This document shows positions 34,201-46,414 of a stretch of 64,000 nt of DNA, piece after piece. The first letter of the stretch is position 1; every line of letters starts with the position of its first letter. Made by a program: the position numbers and the translations under genes. Source of the DNA: Nematostella vectensis (Eukaryota; Cnidaria; Anthozoa; Actiniaria; Edwardsiidae); assembly GCF_932526225.1 (NCBI RefSeq), contig NC_064036.1:13323181-13387180 (forward strand), given 5' to 3'. Under the pieces are notes generated by a model. The model searched no databases, had not been told where the DNA came from, and saw only the letters and a list, made by a program, of their open reading frames with translations.

Positions 34201-37200
34201 ATAGATCTTACCTCGAGTGCTGCTTTCGTTCGTGGTATGAGATAAACTTGCACACGGCAGTCACACTGAGCTCCATCACAATGCAGAAACGGCACGACTT
34301 TGATTTTAAGACATTCAGGCTCACCGACGACAGTTTGGTCCGAGAAATGCGTCAACATCATCTCTACGGAGTTCACGTCCAAGTAACTGATGGGTCTGCT
34401 TTCAGGATCACCGTCGAGGCTTTCCAAAGTTCTCCAAGTTGTCGCATCTGTTGACTCACTAGATCTAGTCTTACCTAAAAGAAACCATGAGACATACTTC
34501 ACGTATCATATAAGTCTCAAATAAGGTTTTTACAATTTTTGGCACGGTAACCTCGACACGGGCGTAGCTAGGGATGGGTGGAGGGGGTGTTTTGCATATA
34601 ACATAATATATGATGCCTGGACACCCCGAACTCCCTCACCCCCCCCCCCCCCCCCCACCACCACCACCACCACAACCACCATCATGGCTGCGTTTTTGAG
34701 TAGTAATACTCAATGTTGTAACAACATCTTTTTATAAACTCAACTTATCTCACCAAGAAACTCACCTTCAAGATGTGGTATTTCCCCATTTTTGAGTGCA
34801 GCGTTGTGGGGCAATTTGAGGAACACCGGCTCATTGAACTGTAACCCTTCCGGGCCACAGACTACGGCAGGACTCAACAGAGCTTGCCCAGGCCTCAGTT
34901 GCGGGTACTTAGCACTTCTTTTCATCATTGCGATGTATATGACCTCTTCTTGACCTTGAGGTAGGGCTGAGGGTGGCACATACAGGCTGATGCCCGTGTT
35001 TGGAATGACCAGCTGACCGCCGTTGTGGTCGATCCTTCCCCAAGCACACAACCTTTCATCGGCTCTTTCAGGAAGGGAGGGACGTGGGCATTGCTGCTTT
35101 GAGACACTTGACAGGGCCGATAGCGTGGATGTGTTGCTCTTGCTTGAACCTCGCCGTGACAAATCGCTTTCTTCATTGAGATCAAAGGTGGTACCAACTT
35201 CATCAATGTCTTCATTAGCCATCATGCACAACTTAGTGGTGCTTCTGGGTGAGTTGCTAAGTTTTTCTTGGGAAAGTTGTCGGGTGAAAACTCTTACTTC
35301 TGGCGGGGTAATGCTGAATGTCATGGGATTCTGAGGTCTGGAATATTCCTCTCTGCTCGGATTACAGCTTGACCCATGGAGGCTTATAGCAGGGTCGCTG
35401 TACATAGAGGGTGTCGTTGTTCTTGATGTGCTTGTCGTTATCGTGGTAGTGTCGTGGCGTACGGAACGCATCCAGTACGATTTTGTTACCAATATGTAGA
35501 TTGTGATGAAAAAGCTCAAAACTATAACTGATAAAGAAATTTAGTAATTTTGTCAGAAAAGAAAACTCCCTCACCATGATCATGAAACTCATTTTGGCAA
35601 TTTTAAGTCTAATTTATAGTTATTATTGGTGGGACAAGACAGATTTCTACATTGCTCATTCTATGAGACATGAAGGGTCCAGGGTTGTTAGAAAGGGCCG
35701 AATTACGATGGTGCTGCGCAACAAGTAAAGTACGGGTGCAGTCACTCCTTATTTCTCAAATAGTATACCCTTACGTAATAACAAGCGATTAAAATAAGCA
35801 AAGCTCCATTATACAAACCTATAATAAGGAAGATTAGGATGGGCATCAATGATGATTGCGACCTTGAACCTGAAAAAAAAGTCAACCTTGAGGATTTTAT
35901 TAAAAAATATTGTTTTCTCTCTTTACTCTAGCCGCTACTTCAGCCCTCATTGATCGTCCAGGCACAATACCCATTCATATTGGCTGATTTGGGACTTCCA
36001 TTGGGATATTTTCGTTTATTTCGATAAATAAAGTATTAAGTTATTTCTAGACAGCTATTTTAAGAATTCATATAGGTTGTCTTCTCATATAGAATGAGAA
36101 CAATAATAACAAAGATGTGCTGATAAAGAACAACGGCAAGGTGCATATCATGTTAGATGTATGTTCCATACTTGGTGTTCCAGGACGTTGAGTTGATTCC
36201 ACAATGTGCTGCGGGTCTGTTGGATGCGACGCCGCTAAAAGGGTTTGACGTGTGCTGTGTCCTCTCGCTAGTTGGACATCGAGTTTCTCGCTTCTGGTCG
36301 TAAAGCCCCAGGCCACTACTTCGCAACAACAAGCCAACTCCAGGCCCTGCCAAACTTTCTCGGGTGGGTGTAAAGTGAGAACTAGCGTCTTGCTGCCGTC
36401 CTTGTGTGTATCGATAACTAAGGTTACGTGGGCTTTATCTCGTAGCATCGCACCGTTTATCACGTCGCAGCGAGGACGCAACTGGAACTCTTGGGTATGG
36501 ATAGCAGTGCAGTTCATTTGAACTGTATTGTTGTTGAGGTAAGTAACGTGCGGCTGTTGGATGAATACCGGAGCAGATTCTGCGTAAAAAGTTGTCAAAG
36601 CCCATTTCAATATGATAACATAAAATCACCTTTTGGCACTGCTGTAATACAGTTTTCAGTACATAGATTAAATACAATCCCACAGAGGCAAACGGTTATT
36701 TTTTCTTCAGCGGTGTCATGCGGGCGGCATCTCAAACCCAACCGCCGGGAGGGCGCTCGTCCTAACCCTTGATCTGCTCATGAAATTTACCACAAGGCTC
36801 ATTCCTTGCGCAAAGGTTGGTACTGACTGAAAGTGTAAAACCCTCACTAATCACAAAAGCCCTCGCTAATAAAGAATGAAACCTTCTCTTACCTTCACAG
36901 TATCTGGAACAACTCTCAGTTTTAAATGTTGGACCTTTGCATGTTGTGCGATCTTTGCTTAGACATGAGCGACGCCTGACGAGGAACCCAGGTCCGCACT
37001 TTGCGCTACACGGAGACGATACATACCATGCGGACCAGCCTTCGGAAACATACAAAAAATCGCACAAGATGCAACTTTGTCGAGGTAATAAAAATAAAGC
37101 TCTCTTATATGTCGTGAGGGCTGCTTGCAAATGGAAAAATGTTGGCAAATGTAATAAGGTGTGGTTGCTTGCTTATATAATAAGGTAAGAAGATATCATT

Positions 37201-39065
37201 AAGGGTAAGGGCGAATCACCTTTCCCTTTGTTCTCTTTTTGTATCTTCATCACTAATCGTGCTTCTCTGACAATTATTTACCTGATATTATAAGCTCAAT
37301 TAGTTTCCCCCATTGTCTTCCAAGCCCTGGGACATCTGCACTGCACGAATACACCCCTGCAGACCGAGACGTTTTAAGGGGTAATGTCACCTCAACTGTG
37401 CCATTTGTGATAGATGCTTCAGTTTTAACAGGGGTGTTGTCATGGAAACACATAGGATTTCTGGCACTTATTGGAAATGTCCATTGAAGTGGTGCTGGTA
37501 GACGGCTGCCGTGAAAGGTGACAGTTCGATGTGACAGTGGCTTAGATGGACCTGAAAAAAAGGAACATCAAAATCTCCACACCATTGCCTTCATCGTCAT
37601 ATCAATATCATAATAAACATTAACATCATCATCATCAATTACAACAACAGCATCAAATTGACCATAAAGATAACCATCCTCCTCATCATTTATAACCAAC
37701 AACGGCATCATCATATATAATTATCATCATCATCATCATCATCAATAACATCATTGCCATCATGATCCATGGCACAGCAGTAGAACGTCTAATAGGCACG
37801 CCCCAATTATATTTTTTTGTGACCATGGCCTAAAAATATGTTATCAGAAGCTAGATAAAGCTATAAGTGTTTATTCATACCATGTTTGATTCCATTTCGC
37901 GAGAATCTGATTGATATTACGTTCCTGCTCCTTTTATCATCTGTGTGACAGTAGCAAATTGTCTCCTGGTTACTTGTATCCTCATCAATTGTAACTAACA
38001 GCCTGTCAGTAATCATCACAGAGTTTGCCTTGACTGGATGTGAAGATGAATGGAAGTGATGTACATGCATCTGGTACCTAAGCAGACAAAATAGAGAATA
38101 AGTCAAAAGCTAAATGGGTGGGGGGGTACACAGCTGTAAAAATAGGGAATCCGACAGAGCTCAGAGCTGATACTGCAAATACCAATTATGTAGAAATCAT
38201 CCCATAAAATCCGAAAAAAAATTGTATCCAAAATACAAAGAATTGAAGCGTAAGCATACACTCTAGAAATAAGCTCATCTTTAATAAAACATCCAACAAG
38301 AATACACCAGGCAAAATTTTCCAAGTTTTCAGTATCATATCTGACACGAGATGCCCAGCTTTTATTTAGGTGATCAACCTATTAGCTATTTAAAAACCTT
38401 TTATAAGAATGTTACCTGTTCCTGCATTTCAACTTCAACGAGCCCACATGGTGCTCACATAGTGCCTGGCATAACACGAGTTTCGTTTGTGGTCCCATTG
38501 ACAGTACTGAGATGTTGATGTCAAGTGGGACATTCTGTGATAGGTTAAGCTCCGGCAAGCCATAAGAATTATCAATGGTAGTATTCCCTGAAAACAGAGG
38601 CAGAAACAATTGGAGATTCGGGCGCCACAGTTACCCTCTCGCATTTTCCGCGCTGTTATTTTCTAGCGCTTATTACCTTGGTGCACAGTTTTAAAGGGGG
38701 GGGGGGGGGTAGATTTCTAAGCGCAAAAACGATATGCATGTGGAACGAAGTAAGAACCGTATAGAATTAACAAAGTAAGTGGTTCAGTGGTTCAGTAGTA
38801 TCTAACATATTGGGCGAGAAAGTACTGCAGTTTGATAGAATCAGGGAGATAGAACAATGCTTTTTCATCGGAAACGGCGGAAATAAACAAACATACAGAT
38901 TTTCATACGGATGATTCCTTCGCTTTCTTTTTCCATCGAAGATAGCACAATAAAAGATTATTACTTTGCTTTACCATCGAAGACAAAGTACTTTTAACGC
39001 ATGGCGCTTAATGGCTTTCACATGACATTCATGTTGGAGTACAGGCGATCGGGCCGATTTAAACG

Positions 39066-39132
<67 letters not shown>

Positions 39133-39212
39133 TTACCGACTTTGGGAGGTGTTACTGCTATCAAACCACTATAGCTTATCTTTAATAAGACTAAGATGAA
39201 AATGTTCAGCAT
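31294..39212 (-). CDS. UNC5: UNC5-type netrin receptor, 12 exons, complete
   Basis: Single-pass axon-guidance or dependence receptor. Exons: 39137-39212 (ATG at 39212), 38416-38587, 37881-38077, 37282-37551, 36893-37039, 36172-36579, 35819-35869, 34766-35527, 34212-34474, 33821-33970, 33102-33272, 31294-31647. All joins are GT/AG and in phase, giving 1006 residues. Domains in order: signal peptide MLNIFILVLLKISYSGLIAV; Ig (exons 2-3, ends ICYCHTDD); Ig (exon 4, GVYSCSADVPG); one TSP1 (exon 5, WSAWYVSSPCSAKCGPG); a further UNC5-type Ig (exon 6, ACCCEVVAWGFTTRSEK); TM helix split over exons 7-8 (LMPILIFLII then SFFITIYILV); ZU5 (GRIDHNGGQLVIPNTGISLY); UPA (exons 9-11); death domain (exon 12, GSWKDLAGKMPG). 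Canonical UNC5 is Ig-Ig-TSP1-TSP1, so the ectodomain is rearranged. Exon 6 can also be read through to a stop at 36068 with a hydrophobic tail. Confidence 0.94.
32093..32511. repeat. 48-bp minisatellite, ~9 copies, in intron 11 of the UNC5-type gene
   Basis: Unit GTCATGTCGTGTTGGCGTAC followed by AGCCTTAGAGTAATGGGTGGTCAGACAG, nearly identical in all copies (one has ACAGATCATG). Starts are exactly 48 bp apart from 32093. As 48 is divisible by three, open frames appear on both strands; these are by-products. There are no spacers, so it is not a CRISPR array. Confidence 0.97.
33411..33553. mobile_element. Small MITE in intron 10 of the UNC5-type gene
   Basis: Termini GGTGTAGCCAGG and CCTGGCTACGCC are inverted repeats. 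A fragment of the same family (GGGCGTAGCTAGGG) appears at about 34561. Confidence 0.7.
39068..39129. repeat. (CT)n microsatellite next to exon 1 donor of the UNC5-type gene
   Basis: About thirty CT units. On the minus strand the intron reads GTAAGTAAGAGAGAG, so the (AG)n tract starts within about 8 bp of the 5' splice site. Confidence 0.97.
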
Positions 39213-39861
39213 TTTACAATGTGCTTCGCTTGCTGCTTTTGAACATTCGGGCATCTGCTGTGTTCTTTAGCGTTTCCCCGATGATAACGTTATCCACGAA
39301 AACGGTCGTCTCTTTTTTTTGGTGTAATTTGAAGATGATTTGTATTGATTTGATCCAGGACTACCTCATATAGTGCGTGTTATAGCAGGAACCCTTGTAT
39401 TATAGGGAATCTAGCTTTAACTGTTTAACACACTCCCTCGGTTTGCATATACTTATTGAATTTCCCGGAAAAGTCCCTTCTCGTTCTTTGGGGGTTCCCG
39501 CAACTTGAGTCACGAGGAAGTTTTTTTTTTTTTTTTACAAATATTTACAAAAAATATCAAATTCAAACATTGGAGAACAGGAGCAAATTGTTTTATTTCA
39601 GCATGGAAATGTCATCATAAAATCTGCTAATAGAACACGGAACAAAATAGAACAATCTATGGGTTACCTGTGTTGGTTTTCAGAGTTTCAAAACACAGGG
39701 CCATAGAGCATGATGGGAAATAACAATGGCGTCAAAATCAACTGTCTAAATACAAGTTGTACCCCCACAGCGAAAAGAAAATGCCACCCTATTCATGACT
39801 CTAGTATGGCTAGAGCGTTTATGTTGGTGTTCAAATTATGATTCAAGGGTAATACGTAATT
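39213..39861. promoter_or_regulatory. Putative bidirectional promoter, UNC5-type gene / CEP15-like gene
   Basis: About 650 bp separate the divergent start codons (39212 minus, 39862 plus). A T18 tract lies at about 39520. No TATA box or other core motif is convincing. The call rests on the arrangement of the genes. Confidence 0.45.
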
Positions 39862-42800
39862 ATGAGTGGAAGTCATAGCGACAAATATAACAATTCCTTG
39901 TTGGCTGAATCCAAACTCCACCACAAGCATGATGAAATGTGAGTAGAAAAGCGTTCAAATTATATAATTTAAAGCACTGGAGATATTTTTATGTCATCGT
40001 ATTGTTCTCTGTATTCTAGCAATGAATTTAAAGCAAATAATGGTACGGATCACGTATTTTAAATACGTTATTTTGACAAATAAGTTAAATAAACATATAC
40101 TTAACTTAAGTAATTATTCTAATATAAGAGCTTAATACTTTCTTACTTCAGTACTTCAGTACTTTAACTTAAATGAAATAATACATTTTCCCTACACAGC
40201 TACATTGTTTCGATTTTGTGCTCTAATAATTCTACAAAACTCACAGTTATTAATTTATCATACAACAGAGAAAGATGGTGATAAACATTTTTATTGAATA
40301 TATATACTCCTGTCGGACTCAATATAGAAAGAGCATGGCATTTGGCTGGGTTTAGAAACTGAAGACACAGCATAGTTAGCAGATGTTGTTTTTTCCAATT
40401 CATGAATACTGTAATGCACTAGTCAATTGAACCCCCCACCCCAATGGTCCCACGGAAGGGTGGGGAATTAGACTTTGACCCTGTACAAAACAGAAAAAAG
40501 CCCCTAACCTTTTGGGACAAAACTGCAGCAGTCAAATGCCCCTACCCTTCGGGATGCAAACTATAGGCAATTACCCGACAACAATTCATCTGAAATAAGA
40601 CTTTATCTTTCAAAGCCATTACACTTCAGCGAGTATATTTGTACTAATAACTATGAAGATAACAGTCACCTAAAAATTAAAAAAAAAAGATTATGTTCAT
40701 CTGGCATTAGTTACTATTTATATTCGTTTATGCATATGTTGCCATGCAGCATGCCACATGCTGATACATGGAATTGCTTGCTACAGAAGTAAAGAAGCTC
40801 AATTCTCAATTATCTCAATTATGGTATGCAAAAAGGCTCATTTAAGATACCTTGTACAGAATATTTATTGCAGTTTGCACTTATGGAATTTATTAAAAAT
40901 AGGCCATTTGATCATGTACCGTATTTACTCAATTAAGCACTCTGGCGCTTATTAAAATTTTTGATTCTCAGATAGGGTGCTTACTCGAGGGAGTCACTTG
41001 TTCAAAAGGATAAACTTCAGGCAAAAGGATGAATGTTTTTTTTTTCGTTTAATATCAATTGTACTTCTACAATAGTGTTTATTTGTCTCTATATTATTCT
41101 CTATATTCGTAAACTCGTACAGGGAGAATGTGTTTGAATTTTGAATAGATTATGATTATTGACTAAGGGGAGTGGGGTTGCTTATTCGAGGGAGGCAGTT
41201 ATTAATAGTTTGTGTTCAAAGGGGGCACTAATTTGGGGGAGGCGCTTATTCATGGGAGGCACTTATTCCAGAAAATATGGTAAGTGCCAGAATTTGGCTC
41301 TTTTTCTTTGATATTTTGATAAAACTTTCCCTATACTACTACCAAGCATGTTTTAAAAACATGAATTAAATGTTTCTTTTTCAAATGGTATAGTCTAGCC
41401 AAACGTGAGCTCCTACTTGCTTCAGGGGAATTACTTGAAAAAAACAGAACAAAGAACCAAAAGACAATTAAAACTTCCTTTATCAATTCAAAGGCAAGAA
41501 ATGACCAAATAGTGCAGGTAAGATTTGGAACTACTATCTTTGGACACTTTAAGTACATTTAGTAACATCTTTTTCTGATAGGCAGGTCGAACATTACATA
41601 GCTTTTAATTTTTCCCCCCTCTGGAATTCTGATTTATAATGAAGTACCCATTCCCCTTAGCTCTTAATTTATCCCGCCTCTGGAATTCTAAGGTTATGAT
41701 GGAGGACCCATTTCCCTTGGAATTTCAAGCTTCCATAGAGCTCGTAGCTGTTAACATGATGGAACCCAAACAATTAGCTTGATGAAATTTTATACCCAAA
41801 ACATACCTGACCGTTAATCTTAAAGCCGCATTGTCAACAGTTTACTTCTGGTCAATTACATTACAATCTCTGATGATTTTTAATGGAAAACATGAAAAAT
41901 CAATTAAAATTGTGGAAGCTGTGTGTCTATTGAAAGTTTTTTTGAGGATGTGATAGAAAATTTAGAGTGGATGGCCTGTTAAATAGCACGGGTTTTAATA
42001 GATTCTATTGTCTTTTAACGGTTAATGTTTCCATCAGCCCTCTGGAAGTAAACTGGTGACAATGTGGCTTTAAGCCTCCCAAAATGCAAATATTTTAAAC
42101 ACTTTCCCAAACTCCAATTTTACAACAACTGCACATCATCATGTGTTGAATGGAAGTGTGCTGTTTTCTCTACACCTGCCTCTTGTCTACAGAGAAGTAA
42201 ACATGCTTTAGAGATTTAAAATTGGCAAGAGGGGTGGGGGGGGGGGGGGGGGGGTGGGGGGTCATTGAGCCAAAAGATACCAAAAAAGTCAGCCAAAAAA
42301 AGTCAACCACCAAAATATGTTTTCACCCCACACCCTCTCATGCCAATAACTGAGTGCACCCCTCTAATAGACATAACCTTATAGAATTTCTGATGAAATA
42401 ATTTTATATTGACTGCAGGAGCTTGAGGCAACCCACAAAAGCTTGAAGAAAAGAACAAATGAATCCAATGACCCAACCTTTCTTGCAATGCGGGTAAGTG
42501 TATTGAAAATAAAGTTACACAGTTGATACAATATGTTCAACTGATCCCCCTTCTACAAGCTGGAGGCTGGGTTAAAAGTGCCCAAGGTACAATGTGGTTA
42601 ATGGTTTTAGGTGCCTTATGCAACCGCCATGCAAATCATGTCCGAACACAGAACATAAAAGAAAATAATGCTGGGTTTTTTTTCTTTTTTGAGTGTAGAA
42701 AACCAAGGATAAAAAGACAAAAAATAAAAAAAATAAAAGACAAAAAAAAATAATAATAATAATAAAAAAACAATGAACTGCTCTCCGGAATGGAACCCAA

Positions 42801-43048
42801 TGTTGAGAGGCACAGGCACTAAAGAGCTGCCATATTTTGACAACTGTTCAGCCCCCAAAATGATGTTTTTCTATCTTGTATTCATACATTATATTAGGAA
42901 AAATTCTTTATTTAAAAATCCACTAATATTAGGAAACATGACTTTGAAATGTATTTTAATCTCTTTTTTGTACTAGAATAACTACATGGGTGTAGTTGAA
43001 AAAGAGTCCCCTATTTGGCTGGCAAGAGCTCAGTCTGACATGTCTTAG
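39862..43048 (+). CDS. CEP15: CEP15/C3orf14-like small coiled-coil protein, 4 exons
   Basis: Exons 39862-39938 (ATG AGT GGA AGT), 41394-41517, 42419-42493 and 42977-43048 (TAG). Every intron is GT/AG and phases agree, giving 115 residues; human C3orf14/CEP15 has 128. The pattern is shared over the whole length: KHDEI near the N-terminus, a long helical middle (LAKRELLLASGELLEKNRTK), QELEATHKSLKKR, and a C-terminal aromatic part (YMGVVEKESPIWLARAQ). The human protein is centrosomal. An extra candidate exon at about 40786-40823 breaks the phase and was left out. No other domain. The identification rests on motif order and residue spacing recalled for the family, so it is moderate. Confidence 0.68.
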
Positions 43049-43547
43049 ACCCTAGAGGTGGCGTTCACTAAAACAAGGATAGGTGTGGCGTATACAATAG
43101 CCTGACGTTTACTGTGATGAGGGTAGGCACATAGCTTGGTTAGAGTATTAGTTTAAATTGATAGATATAAAAATATATGCCTGGATGGATTTTTTATCAG
43201 GAAGAAGTGACTATGATAATGTTTTATGTGTGTGTTCTTTTGTAAGATCCACTTCTTATTTGTCTCGGCGTTGCTTGGGATACCTAGTTTACCCCCAAAA
43301 CACAACAAGAAGCACTCACAAAACAGCACAATATTACAATTACTACTGTATTTTAAAACAAAAGAATGGAGAATTGACTTATTTTGAAGGTTTTGGCAAG
43401 TAAAGATTCAGTTTATCTGTCTCTTGTCTTATCAGTTCAAATGTATATTACAGTATGTGTGAAAAACTATGAAAGATTAGGTTTTATCATAGTGCAGTAT
43501 CTGGGAAAATCCTGGCTATGCTCAAACAAACATAACTATTTATATTA

Positions 43548-44632
43548 CTAGTTACATCTCGACTGAGACTGCACTACTGAAAGTTCAGAATGACATCCTA
43601 GTGAGCATGTATAGACAGGAAATCACACTTTTAGTCTTATTGGATCTTAGTGCCGCCTTTGATACTATTGAACATGACATCCTTCTTGAAACCTTAAAGC
43701 TGACTTGTTGGTGTGGCAGGCAATGCTAACGACTGGATAGCGTCATTTCTTTCTGAAAGATCGCAGTGAATTGTCATTAATAACAAATCATCTGAAAACT
43801 TCAATCTCGACTGCGGCGTTCCTCAAGGCAGCTGTCTTGGAACAATTCTGTTTATTATATATGCAAGTGGAATATTTAACATTGTGAAGCAGCATTTTTC
43901 TAATGCCCACGGCTATGAAGATGACGCACAGCTGTACCTTTCTTTTAAACCATCTAACCCCTGTGCACAAGATAACGCTATAAAATCGATGAAACGCTGC
44001 ATTTCGGATCTTCGGGCATGGGTGATCAGTCATCGTCTCAAGATAAACGAGTTTCTTGTGATCGGAAGAGATGGTGCAATAACAGCCATGTGGTCCCACC
44101 AAGCTTGGACAACAAGACAAGTTTCCATCATGCTAGGTTTTTGTGTTTTATTTTCCAAGTCGCAGAAAACCCCTTTAAACGTCTGTATTTAAAATAACTC
44201 CGGGTAGGACTCACTGACCTCATCCGACATTGTTGTAAAATTTGTGGGACTATTGTGGGACATTTAGGTTGCACTTCGCTGGCTTCTATTTGCTGCTTTC
44301 TGATTGGATATTCGTGCGCGCGTCGGATCTATGAATACTTCACGCAGACACTAAAAACCCATCTTTTCCGATTGGCTTATTTCACCTAGAGGACTCGTTA
44401 ATTTAGGTGACCGCGTTGTAATTTGTTATGTCGATTTAGTTTGGATGTTTTTGTAAGAATTCGTCTTCTGTTAGCGCTTTAGCGTATTATAAGTAAATAA
44501 ATTATAAAATAAATTACTACATTTATTATGACTTGTAGAAGTGGGTATATGACCTACACTTTAGTCTTTGACTGCAAAAACTGCAAAAGGCATCAATAAA
44601 CCATTATTATTATTGTTGTTGTTGTTGTTATA
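43548..44632 (+). pseudogene. 5'-truncated, decayed non-LTR retrotransposon (CR1/L2-like LINE)
   Basis: Reverse transcriptase remnants in several frames. LLDLSAAFDTIEHDILL (about 43628-43680) is the first catalytic-Asp motif. CGVPQGSCLGTILFIIY follows at about 43812. HGYEDDAQLYLSF (about 43908-43945) is the YxDD box with Glu in place of Ala. LRAWVISHRLKIN lies near 44010 and LKTHLFRLAY near 44355, as in LINE C-termini. Stops and frameshifts interrupt it. The copy ends in an ATTATTATT/GTTGTTGTT microsatellite at about 44604-44632, typical of 3' LINE tails. No endonuclease domain remains. Confidence 0.85.
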
Positions 44633-44688
44633 AGACAAACAATTTAGATGTAATTAAGTCTGAAAAATTGCCTGTTCTGAAAAGAACC

Positions 44689-45270
44689 TTTTTTTATAAG
44701 AACTTCCAGCCTGATATTTTACCAAATTTTAAGAACATGCTAAGAACATGCCGAGGTTTAGATAGCAGAAAACAATCCTTTTTTAGCCCTGATGCGTACT
44801 AAAATGCAGAATGAAATTGTGCTCATAGTAACAACCCTATTATTGCTATTGACCATTAGTGTAACTCCCTTCCTTATAATTCATTGGGTTCTATCTTCTT
44901 ATATACAATAAAATTTAGAACATCGTTAAGAACTATACAGCCGTAAAATGCTCCCCAAAAGCCGTAAAATGCCACATATTGCCACATTTGTTATAACGAC
45001 CACATTTGTAATAAGGTAGGCCACATTTGTAATAAACTATCCGATATCTCATGAAAGAAACATCGTATGACATCCAAACTTGGTAGGTGTCAAAGGGGGG
45101 TTCAACCAGATGGTCACTTGATATGTGACGTCATCCATGGAGTCATTGCAAATAAATATAAACATAAAATGCCATGCGAGTGTCAATAAGGTGAGACGTC
45201 GATGACGTCATACTTCACGTGAAGTATGACGTTATCGACGACGACATCAAAATATTCATATCTTAAGTTA
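44689..45270. repeat. Left flanking copy of dispersed repeat, inverted relative to 58.8-59.2 kb
   Basis: Contains TTTTTTTATAAGAACTTCC at about 44690, GCCACATTTGTTATAACGAC at about 44983, GATATCTCATGAAAGAAACA at about 45042, CCAAACTTGGTAGGTGTCAA, and TGACGTCA-type palindromes to about 45250. The same words in reverse complement and in matching order occur at 59225 down to 58840. Confidence 0.8.
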
Positions 45271-45289
45271 AAACATTGTCAGACATCGG

Positions 45290-45635
45290 CTATCTCTAAA
45301 ACGGGGAACGGGGAACGATAAAACGGGGAATACTACAACGGGGAATCTCTAAAACGGGGAATACTACATTGGGGAATCTCTAAAACGAGGAATACTAAAA
45401 CGGGGAATCTCTAAAACGGGGAATACTAAACCGCGGAATCTCTAAAACGGGGAATACTAAAACGGGGAATCTCTAAAACGGGGAATACTAAAACGGGGAA
45501 TCTCTAAAACAAGGGATACTAAAACGGGGAATCCCTAAAACAGGGAATACTAAAACGGGGAATGTCTAAAACGGGGAATCTCTAAAACGGGGAATCTCTA
45601 AAACGGGGAATCTTTAAAACGGGGAATCTCGTTAT
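45290..45635. repeat. ~31-bp tandem repeat at left end of viral element
   Basis: About ten copies of AAAACGGGGAATCTCTAAAA-type and AAAACGGGGAATACTAAAA-type half units, alternating. The array stops just before GGAATCTCGTTATTCCTACG, about 75 bp short of the first viral gene end. Confidence 0.93.
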
Positions 45636-45708
45636 TCCTACGGAGCGCGGAATAACCGTTTTTCGGCCGTTAATTCAAAGCCGCTGGCGTGGCGTTTAAA
45701 CCTGAGTT

Positions 45709-46398
45709 TTACTCGAACACCTCGCTCCCGAACTCCTCGCGAATTTCTCGCAGCCTCTTTTTCATCTTTTCGCGTGTCTCCAGGGAGGGCCCTTTCCTGC
45801 TTTTTTTCTCACGCGATGCGAAGCCGTGTCGAGCTCTTATAGCGGCCTTGAGCGCGTAGTATCTCTCTTGTTCCTGAAGTATTAGCCGAAACTCTTCGTC
45901 TGAGATATGCCCGTCCTGCAGAGCCTTAGAGACCAGCTCGCTGATCGAGTTTTTCTTACTCTCCGCTAAAACCATCGTGTCTTCGTGTTTAGCCACCTTG
46001 CTCGTAAGACCCCTAGAGACTACCCCCGCGCCCGCGCCCACGACACCGACCAGCCCAGTGACCCCTGCCAGCGGACCGCTGATTAGAACCCCTATCCCAC
46101 TCAAAGAGACCCCCACCCCGGCGCTGGAAAGCGCCCCTGCAGCGATGCCGGATGCTACAGACACAGCATGGGTAACGGCAAAGGCGCGCTTATACTTCTT
46201 CCGCACCTGTCGATGATGCGTTATCTCGTTGTCTAGAACCGCCTGAGTGTCACCTATTTTCTGGAGTCGAAAGCTTTGCACGTCGCCGCCGATGCTTGCC
46301 GGAGCGGTAGGCGTCATGTGCGTTTGCGGGCAAATCGGGGGGCAGACGCTGGGAAGCGAGGGGTATATGACACCGCTGCTAACGTCGCTGTTTGCCAT
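45709..46398 (-). CDS. Viral-element protein with glycine/alanine-rich membrane segment, 229 aa
   Basis: Intact frame. A Pro-rich N-terminus (about residues 1-35) precedes a basic segment RKKYKRAFAV. A long Gly/Ala/Val/Leu stretch follows at about residues 77-130 (SGIAAGALSSAGVGVSLSGI, then GPLAGVTGLVGVVGAGAG), long enough for two or more membrane helices. A charged C-terminal helix region contains SISELVSKALQDGHISDEEF and ends in a basic tail. It reads like a virion membrane or membrane-active protein of this element class; no specific function can be read. One of the few large genes of the element without a visible break. Its neighbour at 46415 is on the same strand, 16 bp upstream. Confidence 0.72.
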   Translation of the reverse strand: MANSDVSSGVIYPSLPSVCPPICPQTHMTPTAPASIGGDVQSFRLQKIGDTQAVLDNEITHHRQVRKKYKRAFAVTHAVSVASGIAAGALSSAGVGVSLSGIGVLISGPLAGVTGLVGVVGAGAGVVSRGLTSKVAKHEDTMVLAESKKNSISELVSKALQDGHISDEEFRLILQEQERYYALKAAIRARHGFASREKKSRKGPSLETREKMKKRLREIREEFGSEVFE

Positions 46399-46414
46399 GC
46401 TTGTTATGTCGGAC

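Noticed and set aside
40786-40823. Extra exon for the CEP15-like gene
   Set aside because: It has acceptor and donor signals, but including it breaks the phase; exon 1 joins directly to 41394 in frame and gives family-like spacing.
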